From Amycolatopsis vastitatis (GTDB lineage: Bacteria; Actinomycetota; Actinomycetes; Mycobacteriales; Pseudonocardiaceae), in the NCBI RefSeq assembly GCF_002234595.1, contig NZ_NMUL01000008.1, forward strand, positions 124,001 to 188,000: 64,000 nucleotides of DNA, in the 5' to 3' direction. A program made the position numbers and the translations under genes. Positions 8,851 through 17,308 of this stretch are shown here, piece by piece (position 1 is the stretch's first letter; each line of letters starts with the position of its first letter). The notes under the pieces were generated by a model. That model saw only the letters and a list, made by a program, of their open reading frames with translations, searched no databases and had not been told where the DNA came from.

Positions 8851-11148
8851 TTGACCACGCAGCCCACCACGGCTGAAGAGCCGTGGCGCGACCCCGCGGC
8901 CGACCCCGCCGAGCGAGTCCGCGCCCTGATGGCGCGAATGACCCTGCGCGAGAAGCTCGCCCAGCTCTACGGCATCTGGGTGGGCATCGACTCCGCCGGT
9001 GAAGTGGCGCCGCACCAGCACGACTTCGAAAACCCGGCGGTCGACTTCGACGACCTCGTCCGCCACGGCATCGGGCAACTGACCCGCGTCTTCGGCACCC
9101 GGCCGGTCGACCCGGTGATCGGGGCCCGCAGCCTGGCGCGCACCCAGCGGCAGATCGTCTCCAGCGGCCGGTTCGGGATTCCCGCGGTGGTGCACGAGGA
9201 GTGCCTGACCGGGCTGGCCGCGTGGCAGGCCACGATCTACCCGGCTCCGCTGTCGTGGGGCGCGACGTTCGACCCGGACCTGGTCCGCCGGATGGGCGAG
9301 CGGATCGGCCGGACCATGCGCGCACTGGGCGTGCACCAGGGGCTCGCGCCGGTCCTCGACGTCGCCCGCGACCTGCGCTGGGGCCGGGTCGAGGAGACCA
9401 TCGGCGAGGACCCGTACCTGGTCGGGACGATCGGCAGCGCGTACGTCGCCGGCCTGGAGTCGGCCGGCATCGTCGCCACGCTCAAGCACTTCGTCGGGTA
9501 CTCGGCCTCGCGCGCCGGGCGCAACCTCGCGCCGGTTTCGGCCGGGCCACGCGAAATCGCCGACGTCCTGCTCCCGCCGTTCGAACTGGCGCTGCGCGCG
9601 GGAGCCCGGTCGGTGATGAACACCTACACCGACATCGACGGCGTCCCCGGTGCCGCCGACCCGTCGCTGCTGACGGGCCTGCTGCGCGACACCTACGGCT
9701 TCGACGGCACGGTGGTCTCCGACTACTTCTCGGTAGCGTTCCTGCACCGGCTGCACCGCGTCGCGGCCGACCGCGGCGACGCCGCCGGGCAGGCGCTGAC
9801 CGCGGGCATCGACGTGGAACTGCCCACCATGGACTGCTACGGCGAGCCACTGCTCGCCGCGGTGGAAGGGGGTGCGGTCGACGCCGCCGCCGTCGACCGT
9901 GCCCTCGAACGCGTGCTGCGGCAGAAGTGCGAACTGGGCCTGCTCGACGCGGACTGGGCACCGGAGGTCCCCGAGGAGATCGACCTCGACGACGCCGAGT
10001 CGCGGGCGCTCGCGCGTGAGGTCGCCGAGCGCTCGATCGTGCTGCTGCACAACGACGGGACGCTCCCGCTGTCCCCCGGCGCGCGGCTCGCCGTGGTGGG
10101 TCCGCGCGCGGACGCCGCCGGCGCGATGCTCGGCTGCTACTCCTTCCCGCTGCACGTCGGCGTCCACCACCCCGACGTCCCGTTCGGCGTCACCGTGCCG
10201 ACCGTGGTGGAGGCGCTGCGGGCGTCCTTCGACGTGACCTACGCGCTGGGTTGCCCGGTCACCGGCGGCGGCGACGACGGCATCGCCGAAGCGGTGGCCG
10301 CGTGCGCGGACGCCTCGGTGTGCGTGGCGGTGCTGGGCGACCGGGCCGGGCTGTTCGGCGGCGGGACGTCCGGCGAAGGCTGCGACGCGCCCGACCTGCG
10401 GCTGCCGGGCCGTCAGGAGGAGCTGCTGGACGCCCTGCTGGACACGGGCAAGCCGGTGGTTCTCATCCTGCTGTCCGGACGGCCGTACGAGCTTTCCCGG
10501 CAGCTGCCGCGGCTCGCCGCGGTGGTGAGCGGCTTCTACCCCGGCGAAGAGGGCGCGCCCGCGCTCGCGGAAGTCCTCAGTGGACAGATCGACCCGGCGG
10601 GCAGGCTGCCGGTGAGCTTCCCGGCGGCCGGGGCGAGCCAGCCGTCGACGTACCTGGCGGCGCCGCTGGGTCAGCGCAGCGAAGTGAGCACAGTGGATCC
10701 CACTCCCCTGTTCCCCTTCGGGCACGGCCTGTCCTACGCGCCGGCGACGTGGCTGGACGTCAGCGCGACCGGTTCGCTCTGGCCGACGGACGGCGTCTGC
10801 CGGGTCCGGGTGACCCTGCGCAACGACCACCAGCGCGAAACCTCCGAGGTCGTCCAGGTCTACCTGCACGACCCGGTGGCCGAGGTGGCGCGCCCGGAGC
10901 GCCAGCTGATCGCGGCGCGCCGCGTTTCCCTGGCCCCCGGCGAAACCTCGGTGCTCGAGATCGGCCTGCACGCCGACCTGACGTCCTACACCGGCCGCGC
11001 CGGGCAGCGGCTGGTCGAGCCCGGCGACGTCGAGCTGCGGGTGGGGACGTCGAGCGAACAGATCGTCACGACACTGCACTGCACGCTGACCGGGCCGCGC
11101 CGCGCCGTCGGCTTCGACCGGGTCCTGACTCCGGAGTTCTCGTTATGA
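8851..11148 (+). CDS. GH3 beta-glycosidase (probable beta-xylosidase/beta-glucosidase)
   Basis: About 765 residues, glycoside hydrolase family 3. The N-terminal (alpha/beta)8 domain starts WRDPAADPAERV and MTLREKLAQL. The catalytic nucleophile is Asp291 in GTVVSDYFSV. A second alpha/beta sandwich (about 390-620) and a fibronectin-III-like domain at the C-terminus (from about 660) complete a standard GH3. No signal peptide is seen, so it should act in the cytoplasm on imported oligosaccharides. The TTG at 8851 is preferred (GAAGG/GGA-type site upstream, start just before the family homology); a GTG at 8809 overlapping the LacI gene is the alternative. It overlaps the next gene by ATGA. Confidence 0.88.
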   Translation: MTTQPTTAEEPWRDPAADPAERVRALMARMTLREKLAQLYGIWVGIDSAGEVAPHQHDFENPAVDFDDLVRHGIGQLTRVFGTRPVDPVIGARSLARTQRQIVSSGRFGIPAVVHEECLTGLAAWQATIYPAPLSWGATFDPDLVRRMGERIGRTMRALGVHQGLAPVLDVARDLRWGRVEETIGEDPYLVGTIGSAYVAGLESAGIVATLKHFVGYSASRAGRNLAPVSAGPREIADVLLPPFELALRAGARSVMNTYTDIDGVPGAADPSLLTGLLRDTYGFDGTVVSDYFSVAFLHRLHRVAADRGDAAGQALTAGIDVELPTMDCYGEPLLAAVEGGAVDAAAVDRALERVLRQKCELGLLDADWAPEVPEEIDLDDAESRALAREVAERSIVLLHNDGTLPLSPGARLAVVGPRADAAGAMLGCYSFPLHVGVHHPDVPFGVTVPTVVEALRASFDVTYALGCPVTGGGDDGIAEAVAACADASVCVAVLGDRAGLFGGGTSGEGCDAPDLRLPGRQEELLDALLDTGKPVVLILLSGRPYELSRQLPRLAAVVSGFYPGEEGAPALAEVLSGQIDPAGRLPVSFPAAGASQPSTYLAAPLGQRSEVSTVDPTPLFPFGHGLSYAPATWLDVSATGSLWPTDGVCRVRVTLRNDHQRETSEVVQVYLHDPVAEVARPERQLIAARRVSLAPGETSVLEIGLHADLTSYTGRAGQRLVEPGDVELRVGTSSEQIVTTLHCTLTGPRRAVGFDRVLTPEFSL

Positions 11149-12374
11149 AGCGTCCTCTGGTGATCTTCTTCCTGGCCGTGCTGACCGCCCTGTTCGTCGG
11201 GGCTTCCGGGCGTCCCGCGCCCTCGCACTGGGTGGCGACGTGGACGTCGATGCCGCAGCTGACCGAGCCCGGCAACATGCCCCCGGCGCCGTTCACCGGA
11301 ACCGACCGGGTGCTCGACAACGCGTCCCTGCGCGAGACGGCGCAGGTGACGGCCGGCGGGCCCCGCATCCGCCTGCGGTTCTCCAACGCCTTCGGGGGGG
11401 CACCGCTGCCGCTGACCGCGGTGTCGGTGGCACGCCCGGTTTCCGGCGCCGCCGGGGTTTCCGCCGTGGTCCCGGGCAGCGTGCTGCCGGTGACGTTCCA
11501 CGGCAAGCCGTCGACGATCGTCCCGCAGGGCGCGCAGGTCGTGTCGGACCCGCTGCCGTTCCCGGTGCGGCCGCTGGAGAACATCTCGGTGACGGCGTAC
11601 CTGGCGAACGGCCAGGCGTCGACGTCGATCACCTCGCACCCGGGTTCCCGCACGACGTCCTATCTGCTGGCGGGCAACCAGGTGTCCGCGCTCGATCTGC
11701 CGGGCGCGACCCCGGTGGACCACTGGTACTTCCTCAGCGGCGTCGAGGTGCTGTCGCCGGCGTCGGCGGTGGCGGTGATCGGCGACTCGATCTCCGACGG
11801 CCGCGGCTCGACGACCAACGGCAACGACCGCTGGCCGAACGTGCTGGCCGCCCGGCTGCACAAGGTGTCCGTGGTGAACCAGGCCGCGGGCGGCAACCGC
11901 GTCCTGCAGGACGGCCTGGGCCCGAACGTGCTGGCCCGCCTCGACCGCGACCTGCTGGCCACGAGCGGGGTGTCGTGGGCGATCGTGTTCGAAGGCGTCA
12001 ACGACATCGGCACGGCCTCCCCGGCCACCGTTTCCCAGACGGCCGCCGCCCTGATCGACGCCTACGACCAGATCATCACCCGCGCCCACGCCCAGGACAT
12101 CCAGGTCTACGGCGCGACGATCACGGCGTTCGGCGGCAACACCGGCTACGACTCGCCGGAGCGCGAAGCGGCGCGTCAGCAGGTGAACGCGTGGATCCGC
12201 CAGCCGGGCCACTTCGACGCGCTGCTGGACTTCGACAAGGTGACCCGCGACCCGGCGAAGCCGTCCCAGCTGCTGCCGGCCTACGACGTGGGCGACCACC
12301 TGCACCTGAACCCGGACGGTTACCGGGCGATCGGGTCGAGCGTTCCGCTCGCATTGTTCCGGAATGACGGCTAG
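11145..12374 (+). CDS. Secreted SGNH/GDSL-family esterase
   Basis: A 409-residue SGNH hydrolase. The ATG at 11145 overlaps the GH3 stop. An N-terminal signal/anchor (MKRPLVIFFLAVLTALFVGASG) is followed by an accessory beta domain (HWVATWTSMPQ) and the hydrolase domain. Block I is GDSISDG with Ser215; the Gly/Asn blocks are NQAAGGNR and FEGVNDIG; the terminal Asp-His pair lies in GDHLHLNPDGY. In this setting the likely job is removing acetyl (or similar) esters from xylan or its fragments, but the family also covers lipases and other deacetylases, so the substrate is inferred only from context. Confidence 0.87.
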   Translation: MKRPLVIFFLAVLTALFVGASGRPAPSHWVATWTSMPQLTEPGNMPPAPFTGTDRVLDNASLRETAQVTAGGPRIRLRFSNAFGGAPLPLTAVSVARPVSGAAGVSAVVPGSVLPVTFHGKPSTIVPQGAQVVSDPLPFPVRPLENISVTAYLANGQASTSITSHPGSRTTSYLLAGNQVSALDLPGATPVDHWYFLSGVEVLSPASAVAVIGDSISDGRGSTTNGNDRWPNVLAARLHKVSVVNQAAGGNRVLQDGLGPNVLARLDRDLLATSGVSWAIVFEGVNDIGTASPATVSQTAAALIDAYDQIITRAHAQDIQVYGATITAFGGNTGYDSPEREAARQQVNAWIRQPGHFDALLDFDKVTRDPAKPSQLLPAYDVGDHLHLNPDGYRAIGSSVPLALFRNDG

Positions 12375-12459
12375 AAATGGCCGAGTGCCACAACGACGAC
12401 AATTTCCGGACGTGATTTTCTTCGCCTGATCACCGATCGCCGAACCCGGCCTGACGGAC

Positions 12460-12549
12460 GGTGATCACCCGGCGAGCGCCGGACATCTGTTGGGACACAA
12501 GCGAGTCTCGAAGACAGGGGGCCCGTGACGCAGGTCACGGGCCGCCCCC
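12460..12549. promoter_or_regulatory. Palindrome and stem-loop upstream of the Asp23 gene
   Basis: The 232-bp gap before the Asp23-family gene holds a perfect 10-bp palindrome GGTGATCACC at 12460-12469. At 12521-12542 there is a 9-bp stem-loop (GCCCGTGAC / GTCACGGGC, loop GCAG), extended by outer GGGG/CCCC with a small bulge (12517-12549). The hairpin could end the esterase operon. A possible -10 (TATCAT at 12550) follows it directly. Confidence 0.4.
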
Positions 12550-12606
12550 TATCATGTCGCCGTCTGCTGTCCCCACAGGTACTCGTCGCTCCCGGAAAGG
12601 GATCCC

Positions 12607-13437
12607 ATGTCCGACGTCATCAACAGCATCTTCGGCCGTCCCAAGAACGAAAACACCGGCTCGGGCGGGTACGCCTACGGCACCGTAGAGCCGGCACCGG
12701 AGGTCGCCGAGGCGCCCGCGGAAAGCGCTCCCGCGACCGACGAGGCGGGAATCGTCGTCGAGGAGACGGAATCCGCACCCGAAGCGGAAACCACCGCGGA
12801 AACCGCGGAGGACGAAGCCGTCGACAGCGACCAGGCCGAGGACGGCTCCGATGACGAGTCCGGCGACGACGCGGCCGAAGCGACCGAGCCGAGCGACGAG
12901 GACGTCACCGGGACCGACGAGGAGGCGGTCGCCGAGGACACCGAAGAGGACGACACGGACGCGAACGTGACCGCTCCCGAAGCGGTCGTCGAAGCCGAGC
13001 CCGTTGCCGAAGCCGAGCCGGTCGCCGAAGCGGCGGAAGCCGAGCCGGTTGCGGACGCCGAGCCAGTTGCTGTCGAAGCCGCACCGGTCGTGGCGGCCGA
13101 GCCCGTCGCCGAAGCCGACGCGCCCGCGGCCCGGCCCGCCGCGGGGAACCGTGGCAGCACCACGATCGCCGACGGCGTGGTCGGCAAGATCGTCGTGCGG
13201 ATCGCTGCCCAGACCGAGGGCGTGCACAGCGTCGCCGAGGACGGCATCACGGTCGAGCTCGCCGACGACGTCGCCTGGGTCACCATCCCCGTGGTGGTCG
13301 AGTTCGGCCACGCGGTCAAAGCACTGGGCGAGCAGATCCGCGTCGCGGTGATCGACGCCGTCGAGCAGTACCTGGGTCTCGACGTCGAGGTCGTCGACGT
13401 CCACGTCACCGACATCCACTTCCCGGAAGCGGACTGA
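12607..13437 (+). CDS. Asp23/Gls24-family envelope stress protein with acidic N-terminal arm
   Basis: 276 residues. The C-terminal part (about 178-276) is an Asp23/Gls24 (DUF322) domain: TTIADGVVGKIVVRIAAQ, DGITVELADDVAWVTIPVVV and the HVTDIHFPE ending. Known members are cell-envelope or alkaline-stress proteins; Asp23 is membrane-associated in staphylococci. The N-terminal part is unusual: residues about 25-165 are almost entirely Ala, Glu, Asp, Pro, Val, Thr and Ser, contain VAEAEP-type tandem repeats, and appear to lack Lys and Arg, so it should be disordered and strongly negative. GGAAAGGG precedes the ATG. The 3' end overlaps the convergent enzyme I gene by 32 bp. Confidence 0.85.
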   Translation: MSDVINSIFGRPKNENTGSGGYAYGTVEPAPEVAEAPAESAPATDEAGIVVEETESAPEAETTAETAEDEAVDSDQAEDGSDDESGDDAAEATEPSDEDVTGTDEEAVAEDTEEDDTDANVTAPEAVVEAEPVAEAEPVAEAAEAEPVADAEPVAVEAAPVVAAEPVAEADAPAARPAAGNRGSTTIADGVVGKIVVRIAAQTEGVHSVAEDGITVELADDVAWVTIPVVVEFGHAVKALGEQIRVAVIDAVEQYLGLDVEVVDVHVTDIHFPEAD

Positions 13438-15052
13438 CTCGCGCCGGTGCCCGGTTCCCGGACCGGGCACCGGTGTCGCCGTTCGGGTCCGCGGCCGCCG
13501 CTCGGCACGTTTCCAGGTCCACCTCACGCAACGCCGCGCCCACGCCCGCCAGCGCGACCGCGTTCATCGACAGCGACGTCACGCTCAGCCCGGTGAGGAT
13601 CGGCGCCAGCGACGGGTCCGCCGCCGCCTCGCCGCACACGCCCACCGGCTTGCCCGCCTCGGCGCCCGCCGAAGCCACCATGCCCACCAGGCGCAGCAAC
13701 GCCGGCTGGTGCGGGTCGTTCAACGCCGCCACCGCGCCCAGCTGGCGGTCCGCCGCGAAGACGTACTGCGCCAAGTCGTTCGTGCCCAGCGACACGAAAT
13801 CGACCTCCGCGAGAATCGAAGCAGCGCACAACGCCGCCGCCGGGATTTCGATCATCACGCCCGCCCGGGCGATTCCCGCCGCGCGGGCACGGGATGCGAA
13901 CCAGGCCGCTTCCTCCGCCGTCGCCACCATCGGGGCCATCACCGACAGCTCGACGCCCGTGTCGGCGGCCGCCGACGCGATCGCGGACAGCTGGCGGTCC
14001 AGCAGCTCCGGGCGGTCGAACGCCACCCGGAGGCCGCGGACGCCCAGCGCCGGGTTGGGTTCCTCGCCCATCGGCAGGAACGCCAGGGGCTTGTCGGAAC
14101 CGGCGTCCAGCGTCCGGACGACGACCGGTTTCCCCGCGAACGGCGCAAGAACCGCCGCGTAGGCCGCCCGCTGCTCGGCCTCCGTCGGCTCCGAAGCCGC
14201 CGAGAGGTAGCAGAACTCCGTGCGGAACAACCCGATTCCCTCGGCGCCTGCCGAAGCCGCGGCCACCGCGTCCGCCGCCGATCCGACGTTCGCCAGCAGC
14301 TTCACGCGGTGGCCGTCGGCGAGCCGTCCGACGCCGTCCCAGGTCGCCTTGGGCGTCCGGGCCGAGGCCCGGACCTTGCCGTCGGACGGGGAAACCGTGC
14401 CCGCGGAACCGTCGACCGTCAGGCCGGGGCTGTCCAGGTCCAGGACTCCGGCGCACGCGACCACGGCCGGGATTCCCAGTGCCCGTGCCAGGATCGCGGT
14501 GTGGCTCGTCGGGCCGCCTTCGGATGTGACCAGCGCGAGCACGAGGTCCGGGTCGAGCCCGGCGGTGTCGGCCGGGGCGAGGTCGCGCGCCACCAGCACG
14601 CTCGGCGACGTCAGCTCGGGGACGCCGGGTGGCGTCACCCCGAGCAGGGCCGCGACGATCCGGTCGCGGACGTCGGCGACGTCCCGGGCGCGCTCGGCCA
14701 GGTAACCGCCCGCGGCCCGCAGCGCCGCCATGAACTCCCCCGCCGCCTCCCACACCGCGCGCGGCGCCGGAAGCGAACGCTCGAGGACGAGCTTCTCCGC
14801 GGAGGCGAGCAACGCCGGATCGGACGCCATCGCCGCGGTCGTCTCCAGGACCGACCGGGCATCTCCGGACACGGAACGGGCACGATCGGACAACACGGCC
14901 GCCACCGATGTGGCCGCCTGCCCGATCTTGCCCGCTTCGACGTCGAGGTTCACGGGAGCGGGCACGGAAGCGGGTTCGGGCAGGTCAGCGGCTACGACGA
15001 CGCGCGGGCCGTCGACGCGACCGGGGCTGACTCCGACTCCGGACAACTGCAT
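13406..15052 (-). CDS. ptsI: Phosphoenolpyruvate-protein phosphotransferase (PTS enzyme I)
   Basis: 548 residues. Enzyme I takes phosphate from phosphoenolpyruvate and passes it to HPr. Order: N-terminal HPr-binding/phosphohistidine domain with the active-site motif GGPTSHTAILAR (His184; His189 in E. coli), then the PEP-binding barrel with FRTEFCYL, VVRTLDAGSDKPL and a metal-binding MIEIPAAAL segment. The start ATG at 15052 gives MQLSGVGVSPG, the usual enzyme I opening. The last ~25 residues are a low-complexity extension overlapping the Asp23 gene. It is divergent from fruR, so it may share control with the fructose operon across the 102-bp gap. Confidence 0.93.
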   Translation of the reverse strand: MQLSGVGVSPGRVDGPRVVVAADLPEPASVPAPVNLDVEAGKIGQAATSVAAVLSDRARSVSGDARSVLETTAAMASDPALLASAEKLVLERSLPAPRAVWEAAGEFMAALRAAGGYLAERARDVADVRDRIVAALLGVTPPGVPELTSPSVLVARDLAPADTAGLDPDLVLALVTSEGGPTSHTAILARALGIPAVVACAGVLDLDSPGLTVDGSAGTVSPSDGKVRASARTPKATWDGVGRLADGHRVKLLANVGSAADAVAAASAGAEGIGLFRTEFCYLSAASEPTEAEQRAAYAAVLAPFAGKPVVVRTLDAGSDKPLAFLPMGEEPNPALGVRGLRVAFDRPELLDRQLSAIASAAADTGVELSVMAPMVATAEEAAWFASRARAAGIARAGVMIEIPAAALCAASILAEVDFVSLGTNDLAQYVFAADRQLGAVAALNDPHQPALLRLVGMVASAGAEAGKPVGVCGEAAADPSLAPILTGLSVTSLSMNAVALAGVGAALREVDLETCRAAAADPNGDTGARSGNRAPARVSPLPGSGCR

Positions 15053-15081
15053 TCGGGACCTCCGGGAGCAAAGGATCTCGT

Positions 15082-15153
15082 AACGGGGGATTGACAGTAC
15101 GGTAACAACGGGCACAATCAAACGGCAACGGGCAAACATCGGAGAGGAACGGG
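15082..15153 (+). promoter_or_regulatory. Fructose operon control region: promoter and four AACGGG repeats
   Basis: A sigma-70-like promoter (TTGACA 15091-15096, 16-bp spacer, CACAAT 15113-15118) reads toward fruR. Four direct copies of AACGGG start at 15082, 15107, 15127 and 15148; the middle two extend to CAACGGGCA and are exactly 20 bp apart. DeoR-family repressors bind direct repeats spaced by helical turns, so these are candidate FruR sites. They overlap the -10 and flank the -35. Confidence 0.6.
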
Positions 15154-15154
15154 C

Positions 15155-15916
15155 ATGTACGCCGCCGAACGGCATCAGCTCCTGGCGCAACGCGCACGAC
15201 GCGACGGCCGGGTCGACGTCAACGACGTCGCCGGCGAACTCGGTGTCGCCCCCGAAACCATCCGCCGCGACCTCGGCGTCCTCGAACGCCAGGGCGTCGT
15301 CCGCCGCGTCTACGGCGGGGCCGTCGCGGTCGAGCGGCTCGACTTCGAACCCGAGGTCGCCCAGCGGGACCAGACGAACGCCGCCGAAAAGGAAGCGATC
15401 GCCCGCGCGGCGCTCGACCTGGTGCCCGACCGCGGCTCGATCCTGCTCGACGCGGGCACCACGACCAGCAGGCTCGCGACGCTGCTGCCCACCGACCACG
15501 AGCTGACGGTGATCACCAACTCGATCCCGGTCGCCTCGATCCTCGCCACCCGCCCGGGCATCACCCTGCACATCCTGGGCGGCCGGGTCCGCGGGACGAC
15601 GCTCGCCGCGGTCGAGGCCTGGACGCTGCACGCCCTCGACGGGCTGCTCGTCGACGTCGCTTTCCTCGGCGCCAACGGCTTTTCCGCCGAGCACGGCTGC
15701 ACGACGCCGGACATGGCCGAATCAGCGGTGAAGGCCGCCGTGGTCGCCGCCGCCCGCAAGCGGGTGCTGCTGGCCGACCACAGCAAGTACGGCACCGACC
15801 AGCTCAGCCGCTTCGCCCGGCTGGCGGAGATCGACGTGCTGGTCACCGACAGCGGCATCGACGCCGGTGCGGTGGCCGAACTCGAAGAAGCGGGCCCCGA
15901 GGTGGTGCTGGCGTGA
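15155..15916 (+). CDS. fruR: DeoR-family repressor of the fructose PTS operon
   Basis: 253 residues. The N-terminal winged helix (about 1-58: MYAAERHQLLAQRARRDGRV, then VNDVAGELGVAPETIRRDL) has the DeoR signature. The C-terminal DeoR sugar-phosphate sensor (about 75-240) includes LLDAGTTT and DVAFLGANGFS. Family knowledge suggests fructose-1-phosphate as inducer. GGAGAGGAAC provides the ribosome site. The stop overlaps the GTG start of fruK (GTGA), so it is the first gene of the operon and probably autoregulated through the AACGGG repeats. Confidence 0.9.
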   Translation: MYAAERHQLLAQRARRDGRVDVNDVAGELGVAPETIRRDLGVLERQGVVRRVYGGAVAVERLDFEPEVAQRDQTNAAEKEAIARAALDLVPDRGSILLDAGTTTSRLATLLPTDHELTVITNSIPVASILATRPGITLHILGGRVRGTTLAAVEAWTLHALDGLLVDVAFLGANGFSAEHGCTTPDMAESAVKAAVVAAARKRVLLADHSKYGTDQLSRFARLAEIDVLVTDSGIDAGAVAELEEAGPEVVLA

Positions 15917-16857
15917 TCGTCACCGTGACCCCGAACCCGAGCCTCGACCGGACCGCGCAGGTCGCCGAGCTGCGCCGCGGCGAGGTGCTGCGCGCCGCGG
16001 CCGTCCGGCTCGACCCCGGCGGCAAGGGCGTCAACGTCGCCCGCGCGCTGGCCGCCGCCGGCACCCCGACCGTAGCGCTGCTGCCCGCCGGCGGCCCGGT
16101 CGGCGAACGGCTGGCCGAGCTGCTCGCCCCCGAAGGCGTCCCGGTCGTCGCGGTGCCGATCGCCGGGTCGACCCGCAGCAACATCACGCTCGTCGAAGCC
16201 GACGGGACCACGACGAAGATCAACGAGCCGGGCCCGGAGATCTCCCCCGCCGAGCTGGCCACCCTGGAACGGCGTGCCGTCGAACTGGCCGCGCGCGGCG
16301 AATGGCTGGTGTGCTGCGGAAGCCTCCCCGCCGGGGTGCCCGACGACTTCTACGCGCGCCTGACGAAACTCGCCCGCGACGCCGGGGCGAAGGTCGCCGT
16401 GGACTCCTCGGGCGCGCCGCTCGCCGCCGCGTGCGCCGGCGGGCCGGACCTGCTCAAGCCGAACCTCGAAGAGCTGACCGAGCTCGCCGGCCGTCCGCTG
16501 CCGCTGCTCGGCGACGTCGTCGCCTTCTGCCACGAACTGATCTCCGGTGGTGTCGGCAGCGTGCTCGTCAGCCTGGGCGCGCGAGGCGCCGTGCTCGTCG
16601 AGGCCACCGGAACGCACCACGCGCTCGGCCCGCCGGTGGCCGTGCGCAGCACCGTCGGCGCCGGAGACGCCGCACTCGCCGGGTTCCTCCACGCGGGAGG
16701 AACCGGCCCCCGAGCCCTGCGGACCGCGGTCGCCTACGGCACCGCCGCGGTCACGCAGGAGGGCAGCCGCATGCCCACGCCTGAGGACGTGCACCCCGAC
16801 CAGGTGCGCGTGCTCGACGCCGATCCGACCCTCACCCTCAGCGGAGCCGCCGCATGA
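15913..16857 (+). CDS. fruK: 1-phosphofructokinase
   Basis: 314 residues, PfkB/ribokinase fold. It phosphorylates fructose-1-phosphate, the product of the fructose PTS, to fructose-1,6-bisphosphate. Visible signatures are VTPNPSLDRT at the N-terminus, GGKGVNVARAL (first PfkB motif) and STVGAGDAALAGF near the C-terminus, containing the catalytic base Asp and anion hole. The GTG start at 15913 overlaps the fruR stop, and its own stop overlaps the EIIA start (ATGA), showing tight translational coupling. Length is normal for FruK. Confidence 0.94.
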   Translation: MIVTVTPNPSLDRTAQVAELRRGEVLRAAAVRLDPGGKGVNVARALAAAGTPTVALLPAGGPVGERLAELLAPEGVPVVAVPIAGSTRSNITLVEADGTTTKINEPGPEISPAELATLERRAVELAARGEWLVCCGSLPAGVPDDFYARLTKLARDAGAKVAVDSSGAPLAAACAGGPDLLKPNLEELTELAGRPLPLLGDVVAFCHELISGGVGSVLVSLGARGAVLVEATGTHHALGPPVAVRSTVGAGDAALAGFLHAGGTGPRALRTAVAYGTAAVTQEGSRMPTPEDVHPDQVRVLDADPTLTLSGAAA

Positions 16858-17306
16858 CCACCCCAGACCTGATCACCGCCGACCTGGTCGACCTCGGCCT
16901 CGACGCCGCCGACAAGCAGGCCGCCGTGCGCGGCCTCGCGCAGCGGCTCGTCGACGCCGGGCGGGTGACCGACCTCGAGGTCTTCCTCAAGGACGTCGCC
17001 GCTCGCGAGGAGCAGATGGCCACCGGGCTCGAAGGCGGCATCGGCATCCCGCACTGCCGCTCGGCCGCGGTCACCACGCCGACCCTGGCGTTCGGCCGCA
17101 GCGCCGCGGGCATCGACTTCGGCGCGCCGGACGGCCCGGCGAAGCTGATCTTCCTCATCGCCGCGCCCGAAGGCGGGGGCAGCGACCACCTCAAGGTCCT
17201 GGCCGCCCTCGCGCGCCGGCTCGTCCGGGCCGAGTTCAAGCAGCACCTCCTGGACGCCACCGACGCCGACGCCCTCGCTTCCTACATCCGCCAGGAGGTG
17301 GCCTGA
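16854..17306 (+). CDS. PTS fructose-specific EIIA component
   Basis: 150 residues, a single EIIA-Fru/Ntr (PTS_EIIA_2) domain. It accepts phosphate from HPr on His67 in GIGIPHCRS and hands it to the EIIB cysteine. MATGLEGGIGIPH and the APEGGGSDHLKVL segment fit the fructose branch. In many bacteria EIIA is fused to EIIBC; here it is a separate gene followed 2 bp later by EIIBC. The start ATG overlaps the fruK stop. Confidence 0.93.
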   Translation: MTTPDLITADLVDLGLDAADKQAAVRGLAQRLVDAGRVTDLEVFLKDVAAREEQMATGLEGGIGIPHCRSAAVTTPTLAFGRSAAGIDFGAPDGPAKLIFLIAAPEGGGSDHLKVLAALARRLVRAEFKQHLLDATDADALASYIRQEVA

Positions 17307-17308
17307 CC

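Noticed and set aside
8830..11079. 749-codon minus-strand open frame
   Set aside because: Antisense to the GH3 gene, low-complexity Arg/Gly/Val composition typical of GC-rich shadow frames.
12607..13140. Acidic repeat region as a separate gene or pseudogene
   Set aside because: It is in frame with the Asp23 domain and has no stop, so it is one protein.
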